From Cristatella mucedo (lineage: Eukaryota; Bryozoa; Phylactolaemata; Cristatellidae): a DNA stretch of 64,000 nucleotides. The stretch is from NCBI GenBank assembly GCA_009760855.2, contig WPIO01000013.1, forward strand, positions 7,090,001 to 7,154,000, given 5' to 3'. Of this stretch, positions 11,601-22,611 are shown piece after piece (position 1 is the stretch's first letter; every line of letters begins with the position of its first letter). A model generated the notes under the pieces. That model searched no databases. It had not been told where the DNA came from and saw nothing but the letters and a program-made list of their open reading frames with translations. A program made the position numbers and the translations under genes.

Positions 11601-14600
11601 AGGTTTATTACACATTAAACACACCATCCCCAGGCAGACTTTTCAAAAGCGACCGAGGTTGCTATAGTCAGCCCGATGACCACTTAGTTAAGAGCGACTC
11701 GCTGCACTGCTTGGAGGAAAACTCACTGGGCTACGAAGTACTGGAACCGAACCCCTTACCCTATCTCTTAAAGGCTTTTTTGGGTGCTATAAAAATCGGC
11801 CAAACATGGTTACTGATTTGCAGTCGTCTCCAGGCTTCGTAGGACACTGCAAAGATGCCACATCTACGGTCAATATATACAAGGCCAAGGGACTGGCCCA
11901 CTTGAGTGGGAGTCAAACCCACATCTCTGCATTTTAGACAAACAAGACTGGATACTAGCAATGATATAATGCACCACTTGAAAGATTCTTGTTTGTGAAA
12001 TTTCTTCTTTGACTGTACCGCCTGCGTCTGTTTATTAGCGTGCACGGGGTCACCATGGCAGGACACCCGGCCGATTTCTGCAGACCATCATAAAAAATAG
12101 CCTGTAGGCTCCCTACCATAAACCACAGGTTGCACATGTGCCCACCCACATTCGGTGAATGACTGGATGTGTGTAATTGTCCTTTAAAGAACCACAAGAA
12201 ACCAAACTGTGGAGGCTATTGGAGCTTGCCATCATACCTTGAGGCCCTGCCACGGCAGGCTGCCACGATTGAAGTACATCAGCACGTAGCCGAGGGACTC
12301 CATATCATCTCGACGACTTTGCTCGATGCCGAGGTGAGCATTTATGCTGGCGTAGCGAGCGGTGCCGGTCAGGTTTTTATCTTCCCGATATGGTATATGC
12401 TGCCGTGTCCTGTTGTCACGGTACTTCTTTGCAAGCCCGAAGTCGATAAGAAACACCTAAAACAGGAATTTCCAACCATTGAGCAAGCACAAAAAAGAAA
12501 GGAATTGTGACTGCAGACAGTCCGATCATGCCCAACTGCAAAGGCCAAACAGGAGGTGCTTGCTTCGCAGGATGACGATTCACAAGTAAGCTAAAACCGG
12601 CAAAATGTAGCACAAGAGGAATCAGCTTCCAACGAGGCCGGTCATCTGTCAATATAAGCACGGCACGGTGCAGACCACGAGCCAAGTAGCAGCTGAACAC
12701 AAGATAAGTACAATGTACTGGTGGTGAAGGTGTGGCTACCCGATGATTTGAGTTTCCTAGCATGGTGCAGCACCCTTCACAGCCGCACGCACACCTTTCA
12801 CACGCACATCTTTCTCCCAAGCTTACTGTTCAAGTACAGCTTGCTTGCATAAAACAGTTGATGTACTAGGTGGTACAAATACTAAACAGTGGCAGTCTCT
12901 GAATAAAGACTAAATGACACGATTAGTATGGAACATTCAAAGCTTGCAGCAGCTATTTTACAAAGGGGGGGGGAAGAAAAGTCAACTCGGATGAAACATA
13001 TGCTGTGAGCAACAGGTAGTTGTTTTTCCAGCTTCTTTTTTAATGCTGTCCAATCAAGTGATGATGCGATGTCAGCCGGTAGAGAGTTAGAGGCTTTGGA
13101 GCAAGGCATAGGAATTACAGGTACGGTCTCCAAGAGATTTGAGGTTAGTTAGCTGCACAACCAATCGACCAGTGTCAGAAGGATGCTATGGATGAGATAC
13201 TCGCCCGAAGAAGGCTAAAAAATGCAACACAGCTTTTGTTCTAGGACATCAAAGTGCTTCGCGAAACTCAGAGGTAGAATGTGGCTGCAAAGGAAATAGA
13301 AGAGCAACTAATGCAATCATGGAGCAAATCCTAATTTCTACGATTGTTTCTGTGTGCTGGATTTCGAAAATAGCTTTGCAAAGGCCAATATCATATGAAA
13401 GAAATAATGCAATCTTGCTCTTTGAGTTACCATTCACGACAATAGGTGCATATGAACGTATGCTGGCAGAGAAACTTCCATTGTTATAGACACCAAAAAT
13501 ACAAAACTCCTACCTGCCTTCCAGACAAATTGCTTGAAATAAATTTCTGGGGCATTTATAGTATGAGTACAGCTAGGATTTTTCCACCCCAGTCAATGCT
13601 GCTGACAGATATGCTCTATACTAGAACCCCGAATATAAATTCTATGCAATGCACAAACAACAGCAATCGGTAGCTGGATATTTTTCTACTACCCAAGGCT
13701 GACGAGATGCCAGACACCACAACAAACATCAGCTTTTCCTAGTGACAAGCCTTCCAACAACCAATAAAACACATTCACCTTTTTTTCTCTAATCTTCTCG
13801 AGAAGAAAAAAGATAGGTGGATACAGCACTTACTACAAAAGCCAGCCCTGCCACAGGTTTACACCATCAGAGGGCTCATCCAAATGATCCTAGCCATCAA
13901 TAACAAGCAGCAATCACTCCACAGTGGCTCACCTTGTTGCAGTGTCTTCCGATGCCCATGAGAAAGTTGTCAGGTTTAATATCCCGATGTATGAAGTTCT
14001 TATTATGAACATACTCTATCCGCCCTATCATCTGCAAAGACAAATGCCGTTACATACAACAGTGATGATTTATCCGTGTCTAACATTCAACACAACCTGG
14101 TCTACCTTGGATAGACCATTTGTAAACAACTAGTGTTTTTATAAGGGATTTCCAGAACTTTTCCAGAAGGCCAAAGTCTCAAGGATGCAGGCTACAGACC
14201 GCACCTGATCGGCAAGCATAAGCACAGTCTTCATGGTGAAACGCCGTGAGCAAAAATTAAACAGATCTTCGAGGCTTGGTCCAAGTAGATCCATCACAAG
14301 ACAATTGTAATCTTTCTCTTGACCGTACCATCTACAAAACAAAACTCGTTCCGAAAGATTGTTCAAGAGTGCACGGGCAAAGCTTTAGCCAGACATCATA
14401 ATGTGCTGAAAAAATGTAAACAGTAATAATTATGGAATTGGCAACAACTAGCAAAATAGGCCGACCACAGACAGTGCAGTCACATCCAATCCCAATCAGC
14501 TTAAAATTTCAAAAAGTCTGCAGTGTTTGCTGAGCAAACGAACCCACAAAATCGTCATCCAAACTCCTCGATACAGCACACGATATACCATCTGTTAGCA

Positions 14601-17600
14601 TCTATTTTTTTTGAGCAAATCTTTCGAATGAACTAACAAAAACCGCATGCAAACCCAAAATGTGGAATTCAATGTTGCTACTGTATACAGCTGTGACAGA
14701 AAAATGTACTTAACAAGGTATCCTCACCAGGTAGTTAAAAAATACAAAGTATGAAATCTTATCACAGACACCAGAGTAGCGAGTGGCTGCCCCACGAACC
14801 AAGACTGAGGTCATTGTATGCAGTTGAAAGTCTGCTTCCTGTGTACTAGATTTGGCTAGCTATGAAATTTGGATTTTCAATAACATGCAGGTACAAACGT
14901 GCACCCAGATGAGATGCTGGCATGCATTGGCACTAGCAATAGAATAAACTGGCTTATGCCACTCGACTGCAGTGACAGCAGCCAGCTACCAGCATCAGAT
15001 CACTTGCCAGCATGCCCTTACTGACAGCTCGGAGCCAGTCAATACCATTATCCTCAGTTCAACTCTTGAGCTCGCAGATCAAAATGGCATTGCCTGTATA
15101 GCGATGGCAATGCTCTGACAGACCCCACTGAGCTACCACGCTCTGAGTGAGTGGTTATCTATGATATGGGCTTACACGATTATCAGCAAATAGGACTAGA
15201 CTTTCCCTTTGGTAGACCAATGGGTAAGCCAGCTGGCGACCTCTAGGTACGATATCCCTCCCAGCTTACTCACAGCCACGGCGGAAAGCCAATCCACGAG
15301 TCATGTTTGATTGTGAAGTAAAGCTACTAGTCAGAGCAGATTCGTACGCAATCCTATAATGAACCGACCTTCAGAAGCAAGGTAACAAGTACTCAGCAGA
15401 CCAGGCTAAATTATTCAGCACTAGGTTAAATTATTCAGCACAAGTGTCCACCGTCAGGACACAAACATCACAAGAGTAACAATAGGATGGCATTTAACTG
15501 ACTAACTTATGGTAGCATGGTAACCCGGGATGTCACCAGAATGTACGTGGGAAACCTAGAGTGAGGATCAGAAACTAATATCTCTATCTTTGACAGGCAC
15601 ACTGCTGCCCAATCTCCAATCGCATAGGATTCGAGGCAGGCACAACGGCTTATATTTGGGGCTCCTCACTCAGTAGAGGCCTGCCAGTCTGCTAACAACG
15701 TCCCATACCAAGGCTAGTCAAGTGGTGCATAGACCACCGAAGTGTAGCATGAGGGCAGGCAAACCATACCCAAACATAACAGGTCAGCAGTTTTTTTTTA
15801 TTATATACCACATGTACTACTACAGCTTAAGTGTGCAAGCAAGCTTCTTTATGTGGCCAAAAATATAATTAAACCAGTCAAGACATATATAGAACACGCG
15901 ATACCAGCAAAAACGCAAAAGTTAGCCACACATCACCTGCTTGCCAAAATTATTGTTCAGAGTTGTCAGCTTAAGCATCCACGATGTCAGTTGTTCGATT
16001 TGCACAGACTCTTCACCTAGCCAACACCATGATCGCTTGCAGTCTCTCCAATGCCGACCAACCAATTCCGTGCCCCAAGTTTACACCATGCAATGCAAGG
16101 TACTCTTATACTTACGGTATATACATATATACATATACATATATATATATATTATACTTAGGTAATCAATAGTAATCTTATACTTACGACAACCACAGCA
16201 GACCCTCCCCCCAAGCAGCCCATCATAAAACACCATCCTTACTCTCAGCTTGCACATGGAGGGGGCAAGGCAGCAGCTAGAGAAGTCTCCTGCAACAATC
16301 AGCCAGGCTGCCTGGTAATCCTATCGGTCCACCAATTGTATTTTCCATTAGCATCACATCATCACTGCAATATCAGTTGCAGTCCACTGCAATGCAGATA
16401 TAAAGGCCAATAACAAGCTCTGGTATCCTAACCCCAGTTTCAGGAAACCGGTCAACCTTGCTGATAGCACCAACCCACACTGCCACACCACGAAAGGGAA
16501 ACAAGAAGAAGCTTTTATGCAGTTGCATGCCCCCATAAGTGGTAGATGATGGGGCTGCAATTCCTTTTTTCTTCACATCAATGACCCACTAGCACCAGGC
16601 TACCTGACCGCCTGGTAAGGAAGGCAAATGTTTACGCTTAACGGCTACCAAATGTCCCACCTGCAGTAAGTAGATCTGCAGAGACTATCTTTGGTCGCTG
16701 ACCAAAGCAATGATTGCAGCTCAGAGCCCAGCTGCAATTAAAAGGGTACACATGCATTCATGCAATGAATGGTGTACCGAATTTGCAGACTATGTAAATG
16801 ATCACTTACAGCCAAGCAGTTAAGGTCCTTGTTGAGAGCAGAGAACAGGCTGCTCAATCAATATAGCAATGCTATCAAAGAAAACCAGAGGTGGCAGGAT
16901 CACTCCCTGCTCGACGTAAAATTCTTTGGCTCTCAGTCCCACGGCTGATGGTCTTCTGTCGTTCTGCATTTAATTCAATAGCCAGATCAGTAAAAATTCT
17001 AGCACCATCAAAAAAGGGTTATAACTGAGGACCAATGGTATCAACTTCGAGGACAACTAGGCAAGTATATGAGATCGGGCTAGGCATTGTGCCACCCCCT
17101 TCTTCTGACAAGTCGTTTAGCTGTGCTTTAAACCAACCTCAAATCCTTTTGAGATCGGTCCCTTTAGTTTTATGGCCCCCAAAGCCAGGAACTCATTTCT
17201 GACTGACGTCACTACACCCCCACCCGACTGAAAAAGGCATTTAAATACATTTAAAAAGACATTTAAAAGAATAAAAAAATACACATGCTCCTTCACAGCA
17301 TTTGCTGGGTCATTGTGATAAGTTCTGTGCTTGCTTGTGCACGTTGACTCTGCAAGTTACCACTAACCATATTATGCATGTTGACATGGTGCATGTTACC
17401 ACTAACCATATTATGCATGTTGATACTTTGCATATTACCACTAGCCATATGGTCATGCTTCTTTTACAGCATATGTAAAGTGCTTACAAAGAGATTAAGT
17501 TCGAAGGTGCTACACAAGTATTATTATTATCATTATTATTATTAATCACCAATGCTATCATTGTGCTATGACCGGCGGGTTACCTAACGGGAGACGTCGG

Positions 17601-20600
17601 CTATGTTGCTGCTGCAAAGTCGGGCCGAGACTCAACAGTACAGTCAAGGCAGTAATGACCAAGTCATTTCGATTGGCAACAGTACAGTTCTATTTCACCA
17701 CTTTCTCACATGTAAGACAAAGTCAGCCATAATTAACAGCGTCTGTCAGATGAGCAGAGCAACTCGACTAAAAAAATTAATATGTAAATGCAACCTAATA
17801 ACGGAATAGCTAGCTGACTAAGGGCAGAGCATATGGGTTTCCAGATGCAAGTCACCTTCCTAAAATCCCAGGTATTATAAATACAATTCATTTGCATAGC
17901 ACCCCAAGAGAACTTAGTGTCTATTCAGGCGCTTCACATATGCCTCGGGCTCGAGCCCACGACCTCAGCCAGACCTGGTCGGGCGAGCACAGCAACCGCT
18001 GGACCAAACCAGCACGGTGAGCTTATCTGAATATCTACAGGAATGGATATTCAAGTAAGAACTGGATCAACGTCAGAATTTATAAAAGAAATGCACATAT
18101 GAGTCAAAGCACACTAATCAAGAATGAGTGTGATGCTTCTATATACAAAAAATACGAACAGGCTGATTTAAGTCCGTTTCCCTTTGCAGCAAATGTAAAG
18201 CACCTAGAAGGAGATTGAGTTCTCCGAGGGTGCTCTATCAAGTGCATTATTATTATTATTATTAAGTGGTTTCTTTGCAACAGGGAAGTTTTCAAAATTG
18301 GGTTACATGTATCTCTATTTCTAAGGCTAAATATACACAGTCAAACTGTTGCATGACAACTCATCAAACTTCCTCATCAGCTAATGATGCTCTTCGATTA
18401 TCTTGGCCAAATTATTTTGCTCTTGCTAGTTAAATAATAATAATAAAAACAATAATTCATTTGCATAGCGCCCGAAGAGAACTTAACCTCTGCTCAGGCG
18501 CTTCACATAGGCCATTGGGCTAGAGCATACGACCTCGGTCATCAAATCCATTCACCTTGACATTGGTCGGAGCAAGCATCTTAACCATTGGGCCTAACCA
18601 GTGAGGCAGTTGGAGGGTGAGAAAAAATCGGATTGTGTAAATGCAGCTTAAATCCACAAAACCAAGACGACTTACTGCAAATGTTATTCTGCAGAGTTTT
18701 ATATGGAGCATTCAAAGCTCAAGGGACTTTCGGTGCATATCCGGTAGCCAGCAGACTTAGGTCTTGCGCAGCACAGAGAAAGTCAGAAGCATAGTCAGCA
18801 TAAAAGCACAGTCATGAGTCAGCAGAACGGTCGAAGAAGTGCAGAGCATGGAACTAGCATGCAGCAGGGCCTGGGTGGATTTCCGGCTGAGTCGGCCAGG
18901 AGACTTCTCTACTGGAGAATCGCAGTGTGTGCACAAGCAGGTACACACCATGGCATGGAGGCCAAACACCCAAAGTTCCAGTTCAGGGGATAGCAAAACC
19001 CATTGCAAATGCAAGGTGAGTAAGAATGAAGCACACCAAACTACCTTTTTATTTAGTGCGGAATTAGAAGAGCTGCTACTAGTTCCACTCACACCAAAGC
19101 CATCTATAAAATATGGGTCCACAAAACGTGGGCTTGTATGATGTGGGCGAGTGGTTGTTGGTGATTGAATACCTCACTCGAACACACAAGCTAGCTGATG
19201 ACCAGGATTTGTCTGGGCTGAGTGCCATTTAGAAGCTGTTCTAGCCACTTGCTAGCCAGTTACTGAGACCCCGAGTGAAACCACAGAGCGTGATTTCAAA
19301 ACTCTGGTTGTAAAGAAGAACAAGTCTTAAGGGCAAGATGTCTGATAAGCCTCACGAAACATGACGTAAAACAAGCTACATCGTACAGGTGGGCCAAAAC
19401 AGTCCAACCGTTGTACAGTAACCAAGCACCAGCCTTCACCGGGAGCCACTTCTACCTACGTGGGCCATTAACACGACAAATAACTCACCATCCAAAAATG
19501 TGTCCAAAATACTTTGCTTCGTGCTGGAGCCATTTTTACCTGCACCCTCAATGCCTCTGGGAACCACGGAAAGGGGTAAAAACCAACCACTCAACATCAA
19601 TCGGCAATCAACTGATTGCTGAATAAGGGACAGAGTGGTAAACTGGCATTGTGACCTCCTTGGAAAGGCTTTATTCAGCCGGGGAGAGCCCTTTTGGCCA
19701 TTTTCTTCTGATGCCTAGGGTAAGGCTGCATGCACATTAGGACAAAGGCCTTTGGAACACCATGGACCATTTGATTACAAGATCCATCTACCGCAGACTT
19801 GTGAGGCCGGCAAACTATGAATTTCTCGAGTGCAGCAGGAACTGACATGGCAGCAGGCCCCAGTCACTTGCAGCATCGGCACTCCGCAGCTGGCCGCAGA
19901 CAGTGGCTTGCCGCTAGCTTTTTAAGTAGCAGCTCTAGCGACACGTCTGGCTCCCGACTGAACTATGGTAGCTAAGCCAGCCTGGAGATGGAGCATTCGA
20001 CAGTTACTCCGAAACAAGTACTTCTGGTGAGCCGTGATGGCACACTAGGTAAGGCGGTTGCTTTTCCCTACCTCGGGCCGAGGTCGTGGGTTCAAATCCA
20101 GTGTTGGGCGATTCATTATTGCTGCTGCAAGCTGTGGTGATAGCCTTTAATACTCTTCTGCCTCTATACAAAAAGAAGCTGTTGAGAATCAGCTAGTATT
20201 TGTTTTTATAATTGTTATTTATTTATTATTTAATTTAGAATTTATTTATTTATTATTATTTTATTATTTATATTTTTGTGGCTTCAGGAAATGACTGCCT
20301 CACTGCTGCTTATTCGGACAAGCAGAGCACTAGGGACCTATGTGCCGGTTCAGCTACAGGAATATTACTTTTACCTAAGCCTCCATCCGCATTAAGGCTT
20401 AAATCATTAAATCATCATTAATCTTAAACCATTAATCATTAAATCATTAAGTCTCACGTTGCTTGATATATTTTTCTTCTCCACAACTTTGAAGCCCATA
20501 CCTAGTCCAGGTTAGGGATGTGGCTGCCGATGATTCGAACAGATCACGTGACACAACCACCACACCCACTGACCGTAGCCACGGTTATAGCAACCTCGAA

Positions 20601-22276
20601 GCTTGCAGCAAACATTACCCCCCCCCCCCCCCAGTGATGGGTACAAGCGGCTGGAGGCAGTGTAAAACTGGAGAGAGGAAGTTAGAAACACATGATTGAC
20701 TACACTTGGCATCCTATTGAAGTCAACTTATGCAAGCTGGAGGAAACCCATCGATCTGGACTAATTGGCTCATAAAACACAAGATAGGCACACACACGGA
20801 CTACGTAAGCTGTTTTAACAGCCTCATTTGTACAGCAGCAGAAGAGCCTTATCAGCTATCACCGATTGTAGATCGCCCAACTGCAGGATTCGAACCTGCG
20901 ACCCTGGTCGTGGAGGGCAGGCACCTTACCTCCTGGGCTATCACGGCCCAGTAAGTAAACATAGGCCAAGCGTGCGATTCGACAGGCACGTAAACTTAGA
21001 GCAAAGGTCCAAAAAAGGACTATCGAAAGAGTAATGGCACGTGCAAGATTTGACACTAACTGGGAGAGGCGAGAGACAGTCCAAGGTTGAACATAGGTTA
21101 GGACAGCCAAAAATGCAACAGCTGCCCCTACTAAGTACTTATATTATGCTTGTCACACAAATGCAATGACGCACAGGTCGTACACATCTACGATAACAGT
21201 ATGCAGGTATTGATAACGGCAAGTCAACAAAGTAGGCCCTCGAATGAACCCGGTCAAGCAGACTGACTAACGAAGCTCTGAGAACGGCTTTATGAGGGGT
21301 TTCACTAGAAGTATACTGCGATACTAGAAAAATATATAGCATTATTAATACAGGTACGTGGTAAAGTGCTCAGAAATAAAAAAGAAATCTTGCACTTCAC
21401 TGCGTCACCAGCATATATAAAACAGTCGTCAAAACACACGCTCGCGAGCACACACAACGCACACACCAAAAAACCAAAAAAGCCCAGCAAATACCTAGCA
21501 ACTACGGCTAACATCTCACGAGCCCAGGGCGGCTCCGGGAAGTTTCTTGATGAGCATCAGCACCGCTATTCGGTGCAGGTTGCAAACAACTTTCGGCAAT
21601 AGCACGTCCGATGCCGGCAGTACCGGGCTTCGCTGCTGAACAACCGGGAACCTGCTGCAGAGGTCAAGGGACAATATGGACACGGCGTTTCACCTTGGTT
21701 ACCACGTGAAATACGCTACAGCCGAGGCACCCGGAGACGGTGAAATATTTTTAAAAAGAGCTGGAGATTCACACGCTTCACCGCGCAGGGTACGTTATAC
21801 GTTACTGACACTGGCACGAAGAGCGCAGACTCGACTTGACAAACCTTCCTCTCGTCAGCGCCGTCAATACGCTCGTTTGAGCCACGACTCGCCATACCTG
21901 ATATGGGGTATTCCGACGCCGCCTATAAGGATCTTGTAAAGTTTTGACTCATAAAGCAGTTGCGGGTGCCTGGCGTTGTGAGATTCGAGCTTCACCGCGA
22001 CTTCCTAAGGTTGAAGCAAAGAAGTACCGATAATTTAAGGTCGCGCCGGCCAGCATCGGAAGGTGTCGCAGCCATTCACTAGGAGGTGAGACAACGCTCA
22101 CGGAAGAAAGCTCGGAAAATGAACTAGCGAATAGGCCGTACCTCTCCGCTTTGATTGTTGATGCCTAAATATATGTCGCCGAAGGATCCGCTTCCGATCT
22201 TCCTCACTAATCTATATTTTCCTCCGGCGACGGAGAATTCGGACTTCGCGACAACGTTCCCTGCACTCGCCATCAT
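4845..22276 (-). CDS. CSNK1A1: Casein kinase 1 alpha (Ser/Thr kinase), split gene
   Basis: CK1-alpha is a constitutive serine/threonine kinase acting in Wnt (beta-catenin priming), Hedgehog, circadian and cell-cycle signalling. Exons read on the minus strand are 22276-22142, 14331-14205, 14031-13933, 12456-12238 and 5287-4845. Exon 1 gives MMASAGN... and the glycine loop [10 protein letters not shown]. Exon 3 (14031) carries the catalytic [10 protein letters not shown]. Exon 4 (12456) carries [13 protein letters not shown], the CK1-specific [20 protein letters not shown] and SLPWQGLK. The last exon carries the CK1-alpha signature [20 protein letters not shown] and [15 protein letters not shown], then an unusual ~60-residue Thr/Gly/Ala-rich tail. 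All listed exon ends have GT/AG sites and consistent phases. Two expected exons were not found: one with the ATP-binding lysine, between 14332 and 22141, and one with the KKQKYEKI segment, between 5288 and 12237. The residues just before KGFPAEF differ from the family (CALLLKGFP where VEVLCKGFP is expected). Confidence 0.93.
5940..6004. repeat. ATT-rich simple repeat in a CK1-alpha intron
   Basis: AT-rich stretch with ATT/TTA units (for example ATTATTATTATCATTATTAT) lying inside the intron before the last coding exon. Confidence 0.7.
6005..7754. other. CK1-alpha intron, no feature recognised
   Basis: AT-rich intronic sequence with short chance open frames. I searched the minus strand here for the missing KKQKYEKI exon and did not see it. 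Confidence 0.5.
7755..8610 (-). mobile_element. LINE (CR1/L2-type) fragments, family A, degenerate
   Basis: A decayed minus-strand copy. The 3' tail hairpin segment lies at about 7779-7830, followed upstream by remnants of the reverse-transcriptase C-terminal region, recognisable because CTCCAGGCTTTGGGA and GGTCTCCAAAGAATTTGAGG recur in every copy. The segment at 8100-8335 resembles 43520-43700 of another copy. A second 3'-terminal fragment follows at 8340-8610. Confidence 0.75.
8630..8668. repeat. (TAA)n tail of a LINE copy
   Basis: About 12 units of AAT/TAA directly abutting the 3' end of the minus-strand LINE at 8669-9735. This simple tail is what target-primed reverse transcription leaves in this family. 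Confidence 0.85.
8669..9735 (-). mobile_element. LINE (CR1/L2-type) reverse transcriptase fragment, family A
   Basis: Two minus-strand frames together give the thumb and C-terminal region of a CR1/L2-like reverse transcriptase. Frame 9722-9045 contains [48 protein letters not shown] and AARLVC. After a frame break near 9150, frame 9156-8875 continues with [32 protein letters not shown] and [10 protein letters not shown]. The 3' UTR ends in the family hairpin and a (TAA)n tail. The copy is 5'-truncated and frameshifted, so not active. It sits in a CK1-alpha intron. Confidence 0.9.
9755..10240 (-). mobile_element. LINE family A fragment
   Basis: Parallels 9185-9640 of the neighbouring copy (GAGCCAGTGAACGTCGGTGA, the GTCATCAAGTAAAGGGTC segment and others) but is more diverged. 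It probably represents a separate older insertion of the same reverse-transcriptase region. Confidence 0.7.
10285..10420 (+). repeat. tRNA-headed SINE, family C
   Basis: Plus-strand tRNA-like head with A-box-like TGGTTTGGTGCAGGGG and B-box GGGCTCGAGCCC. A tail follows containing GGCACATGT, GGATCGATATCAAG and CCTTACGGTGCTA. A related element lies at 41855-41975. The tail has the same order of blocks as the LINE tail but diverged bases. Confidence 0.6.
10421..11005. other. CK1-alpha intron, no feature recognised
   Basis: No coding segment, repeat-family match or simple repeat seen. Confidence 0.5.
11006..11220 (-). mobile_element. LINE family A 3' end
   Basis: A well preserved 3' end. On the minus strand the copy runs GCAAATGTAAAGCGCC, AGAAAGAGATTAAGTTCTCT, GAGGGCGCTTTATCAAG and then an ATT repeat. 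Upstream are the CATGCTGAC and GTCACC motifs shared with other copies. There is no coding remnant. Confidence 0.85.
11221..12237. other. CK1-alpha intron, no feature recognised
   Basis: Short chance open frames on both strands, none matching a known family. Contains no visible copy of the missing KKQKYEKI exon. Confidence 0.5.
12960..13160 (-). mobile_element. LINE family A fragment, degenerate
   Basis: Diverged minus-strand match to the 3' coding part of the family (GTACGGTCTCCAAGAGATTT, AAATGCTGT-like, GAGGCTTTGG). A 9-base G run lies near 12966. Confidence 0.65.
13161..13932. other. CK1-alpha intron, no feature recognised
   Basis: AT-rich intron between the exons at 12456-12238 and 14031-13933. 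Nothing recognised. Confidence 0.5.
14332..17084. other. Long CK1-alpha intron, left part
   Basis: No coding exon recognised, although the exon with the ATP-binding lysine is expected somewhere between 14332 and 22141. A short TA/CATA run lies near 16120-16155. Confidence 0.5.
17085..17545 (+). mobile_element. LINE family A 3' fragment
   Basis: Plus-strand remnant with the reverse-transcriptase C-terminal stretch (CCTCAAATCCTTTTGAGATC, CCCAAAGCCAGGAACTCA), then the repeated ACCACTAACCATATTATGC motifs, the tail and a TTATTATTATCATTATTATT run. Much degraded. Confidence 0.8.
17880..18022 (-). repeat. tRNA-headed SINE with LINE-like tail, family B
   Basis: On the minus strand: a tRNA head with A-box-like TGGTTTGGTCCAGCGG and B-box GGGCTCGAGCCC. 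The tail is TGTGAAGCGCCTGAATAG, ACACTAAGTTCTCTTGG and GGTGCTATGCAAATGAATTG, which corresponds block for block to the 3' end of LINE family A. A composite of a tRNA promoter with a LINE-derived tail is the classic structure of a LINE-dependent SINE. Confidence 0.8.
18175..18264 (+). mobile_element. LINE family A 3' tail with paired hairpin changes
   Basis: Only the terminal segment is present: GCAGCAAATGTAAAGCACC, AGAAGGAGATTGAG, TTCTCCGAGGGTGCTCTATC and then (ATT)n. Compared with the usual tail, both stems carry changes on both arms (GCACC with GGTGC; GGAGA with TCTCC), so pairing is kept. Confidence 0.85.
18440..18608 (-). repeat. tRNA-headed SINE with LINE-like tail, family B
   Basis: Minus-strand tail TGAAGCGCCTGAGCAGAGG, TTAAGTTCTCTTCGGG and CGCTATGCAAATGAATTATT preceded by a diverged tRNA-like head. 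An AAT-type repeat flanks the tail. Confidence 0.7.
18609..20026. other. CK1-alpha intron, no feature recognised
   Basis: Two overlapping open frames of about 100-121 codons near 18757-19141 are complementary to each other. They show no domain, so I treat them as chance. Confidence 0.5.
20027..20210 (+). repeat. tRNA-derived SINE, family A
   Basis: Plus-strand copy with an intact head: GTGAGCCGTGATGGCACACT, GGTAAGGCGGTTGC, then GGTCGTGGGTTCAAATCC. The body has GCTGCTGCAAGCTGTGGTGA and ends in AATCAGCTAGTATTTG. An AT-rich TTTATTTATT stretch follows to about 20275. Confidence 0.85.
20618..20633. repeat. Poly(C) run
   Basis: About 15 consecutive C residues on the plus strand within a CK1-alpha intron. 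Confidence 0.9.
20808..20950 (-). repeat. tRNA-derived SINE, family A
   Basis: Minus-strand copy: the head starts GGGCCGTGATAGCCCAGGAG and has B-box GGTTCGAATCC. The body ends in GGCTGTTAAAACAGCT. It is more diverged than the 332 and 20027 copies. Confidence 0.8.
20951..22141. other. CK1-alpha first intron, right end
   Basis: Short open frames, none recognised. The GT donor of exon 1 is at 22141-22140. Confidence 0.5.
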
Positions 22277-22611
22277 CCTACCGACAACCGCGTAGCGCTG
22301 GAACTCAACAGCAGGGTCTTTAGTCAGGCCTTAAGCGTCGCTACGCAGCGTACATGCGGCGGCCACAGGCACTTGCAATACAAAGCTGTGAGCGATAATG
22401 GGTTGCTGACGTCTACCATGGAAACGAGTATTTGATGGAAAATCAAACTATAAATGAAATAAAAGATAAAAAATTAGGTTTTTAAATAAAACCAACCGTG
22501 CTTTTCATCGAAATTCGCCTTGCGATGGTCTCTGTAGTGATCCCTTACCCAACATGGCGTCATTATCTCTGTGCGGCGTGTCTGTTGGTGAGTACCGCTG
22601 TCTTACTAGCA
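22277..22611. promoter_or_regulatory. Shared head-to-head promoter region, CK1-alpha / POLR1D
   Basis: CK1-alpha starts leftwards at 22276 (or 22273) and POLR1D starts rightwards at 22612 (or an in-frame ATG at 22525). Only about 250-335 bp separates the two coding starts, so both promoters must lie here or overlap the first exons. I see no obvious TATA box placed for either gene. The assignment is inferred from geometry alone. Confidence 0.55.

Noticed and set aside
18757-19141. Host gene (121-codon minus and 100-codon plus frames)
   Set aside because: The two frames are complementary to each other and show no family resemblance; inside a CK1-alpha intron.
22498-22611. Upstream start for POLR1D
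   Set aside because: It would add a hydrophobic N-terminus absent from RPAC2 proteins; the ATG at 22612 gives a family-like start.
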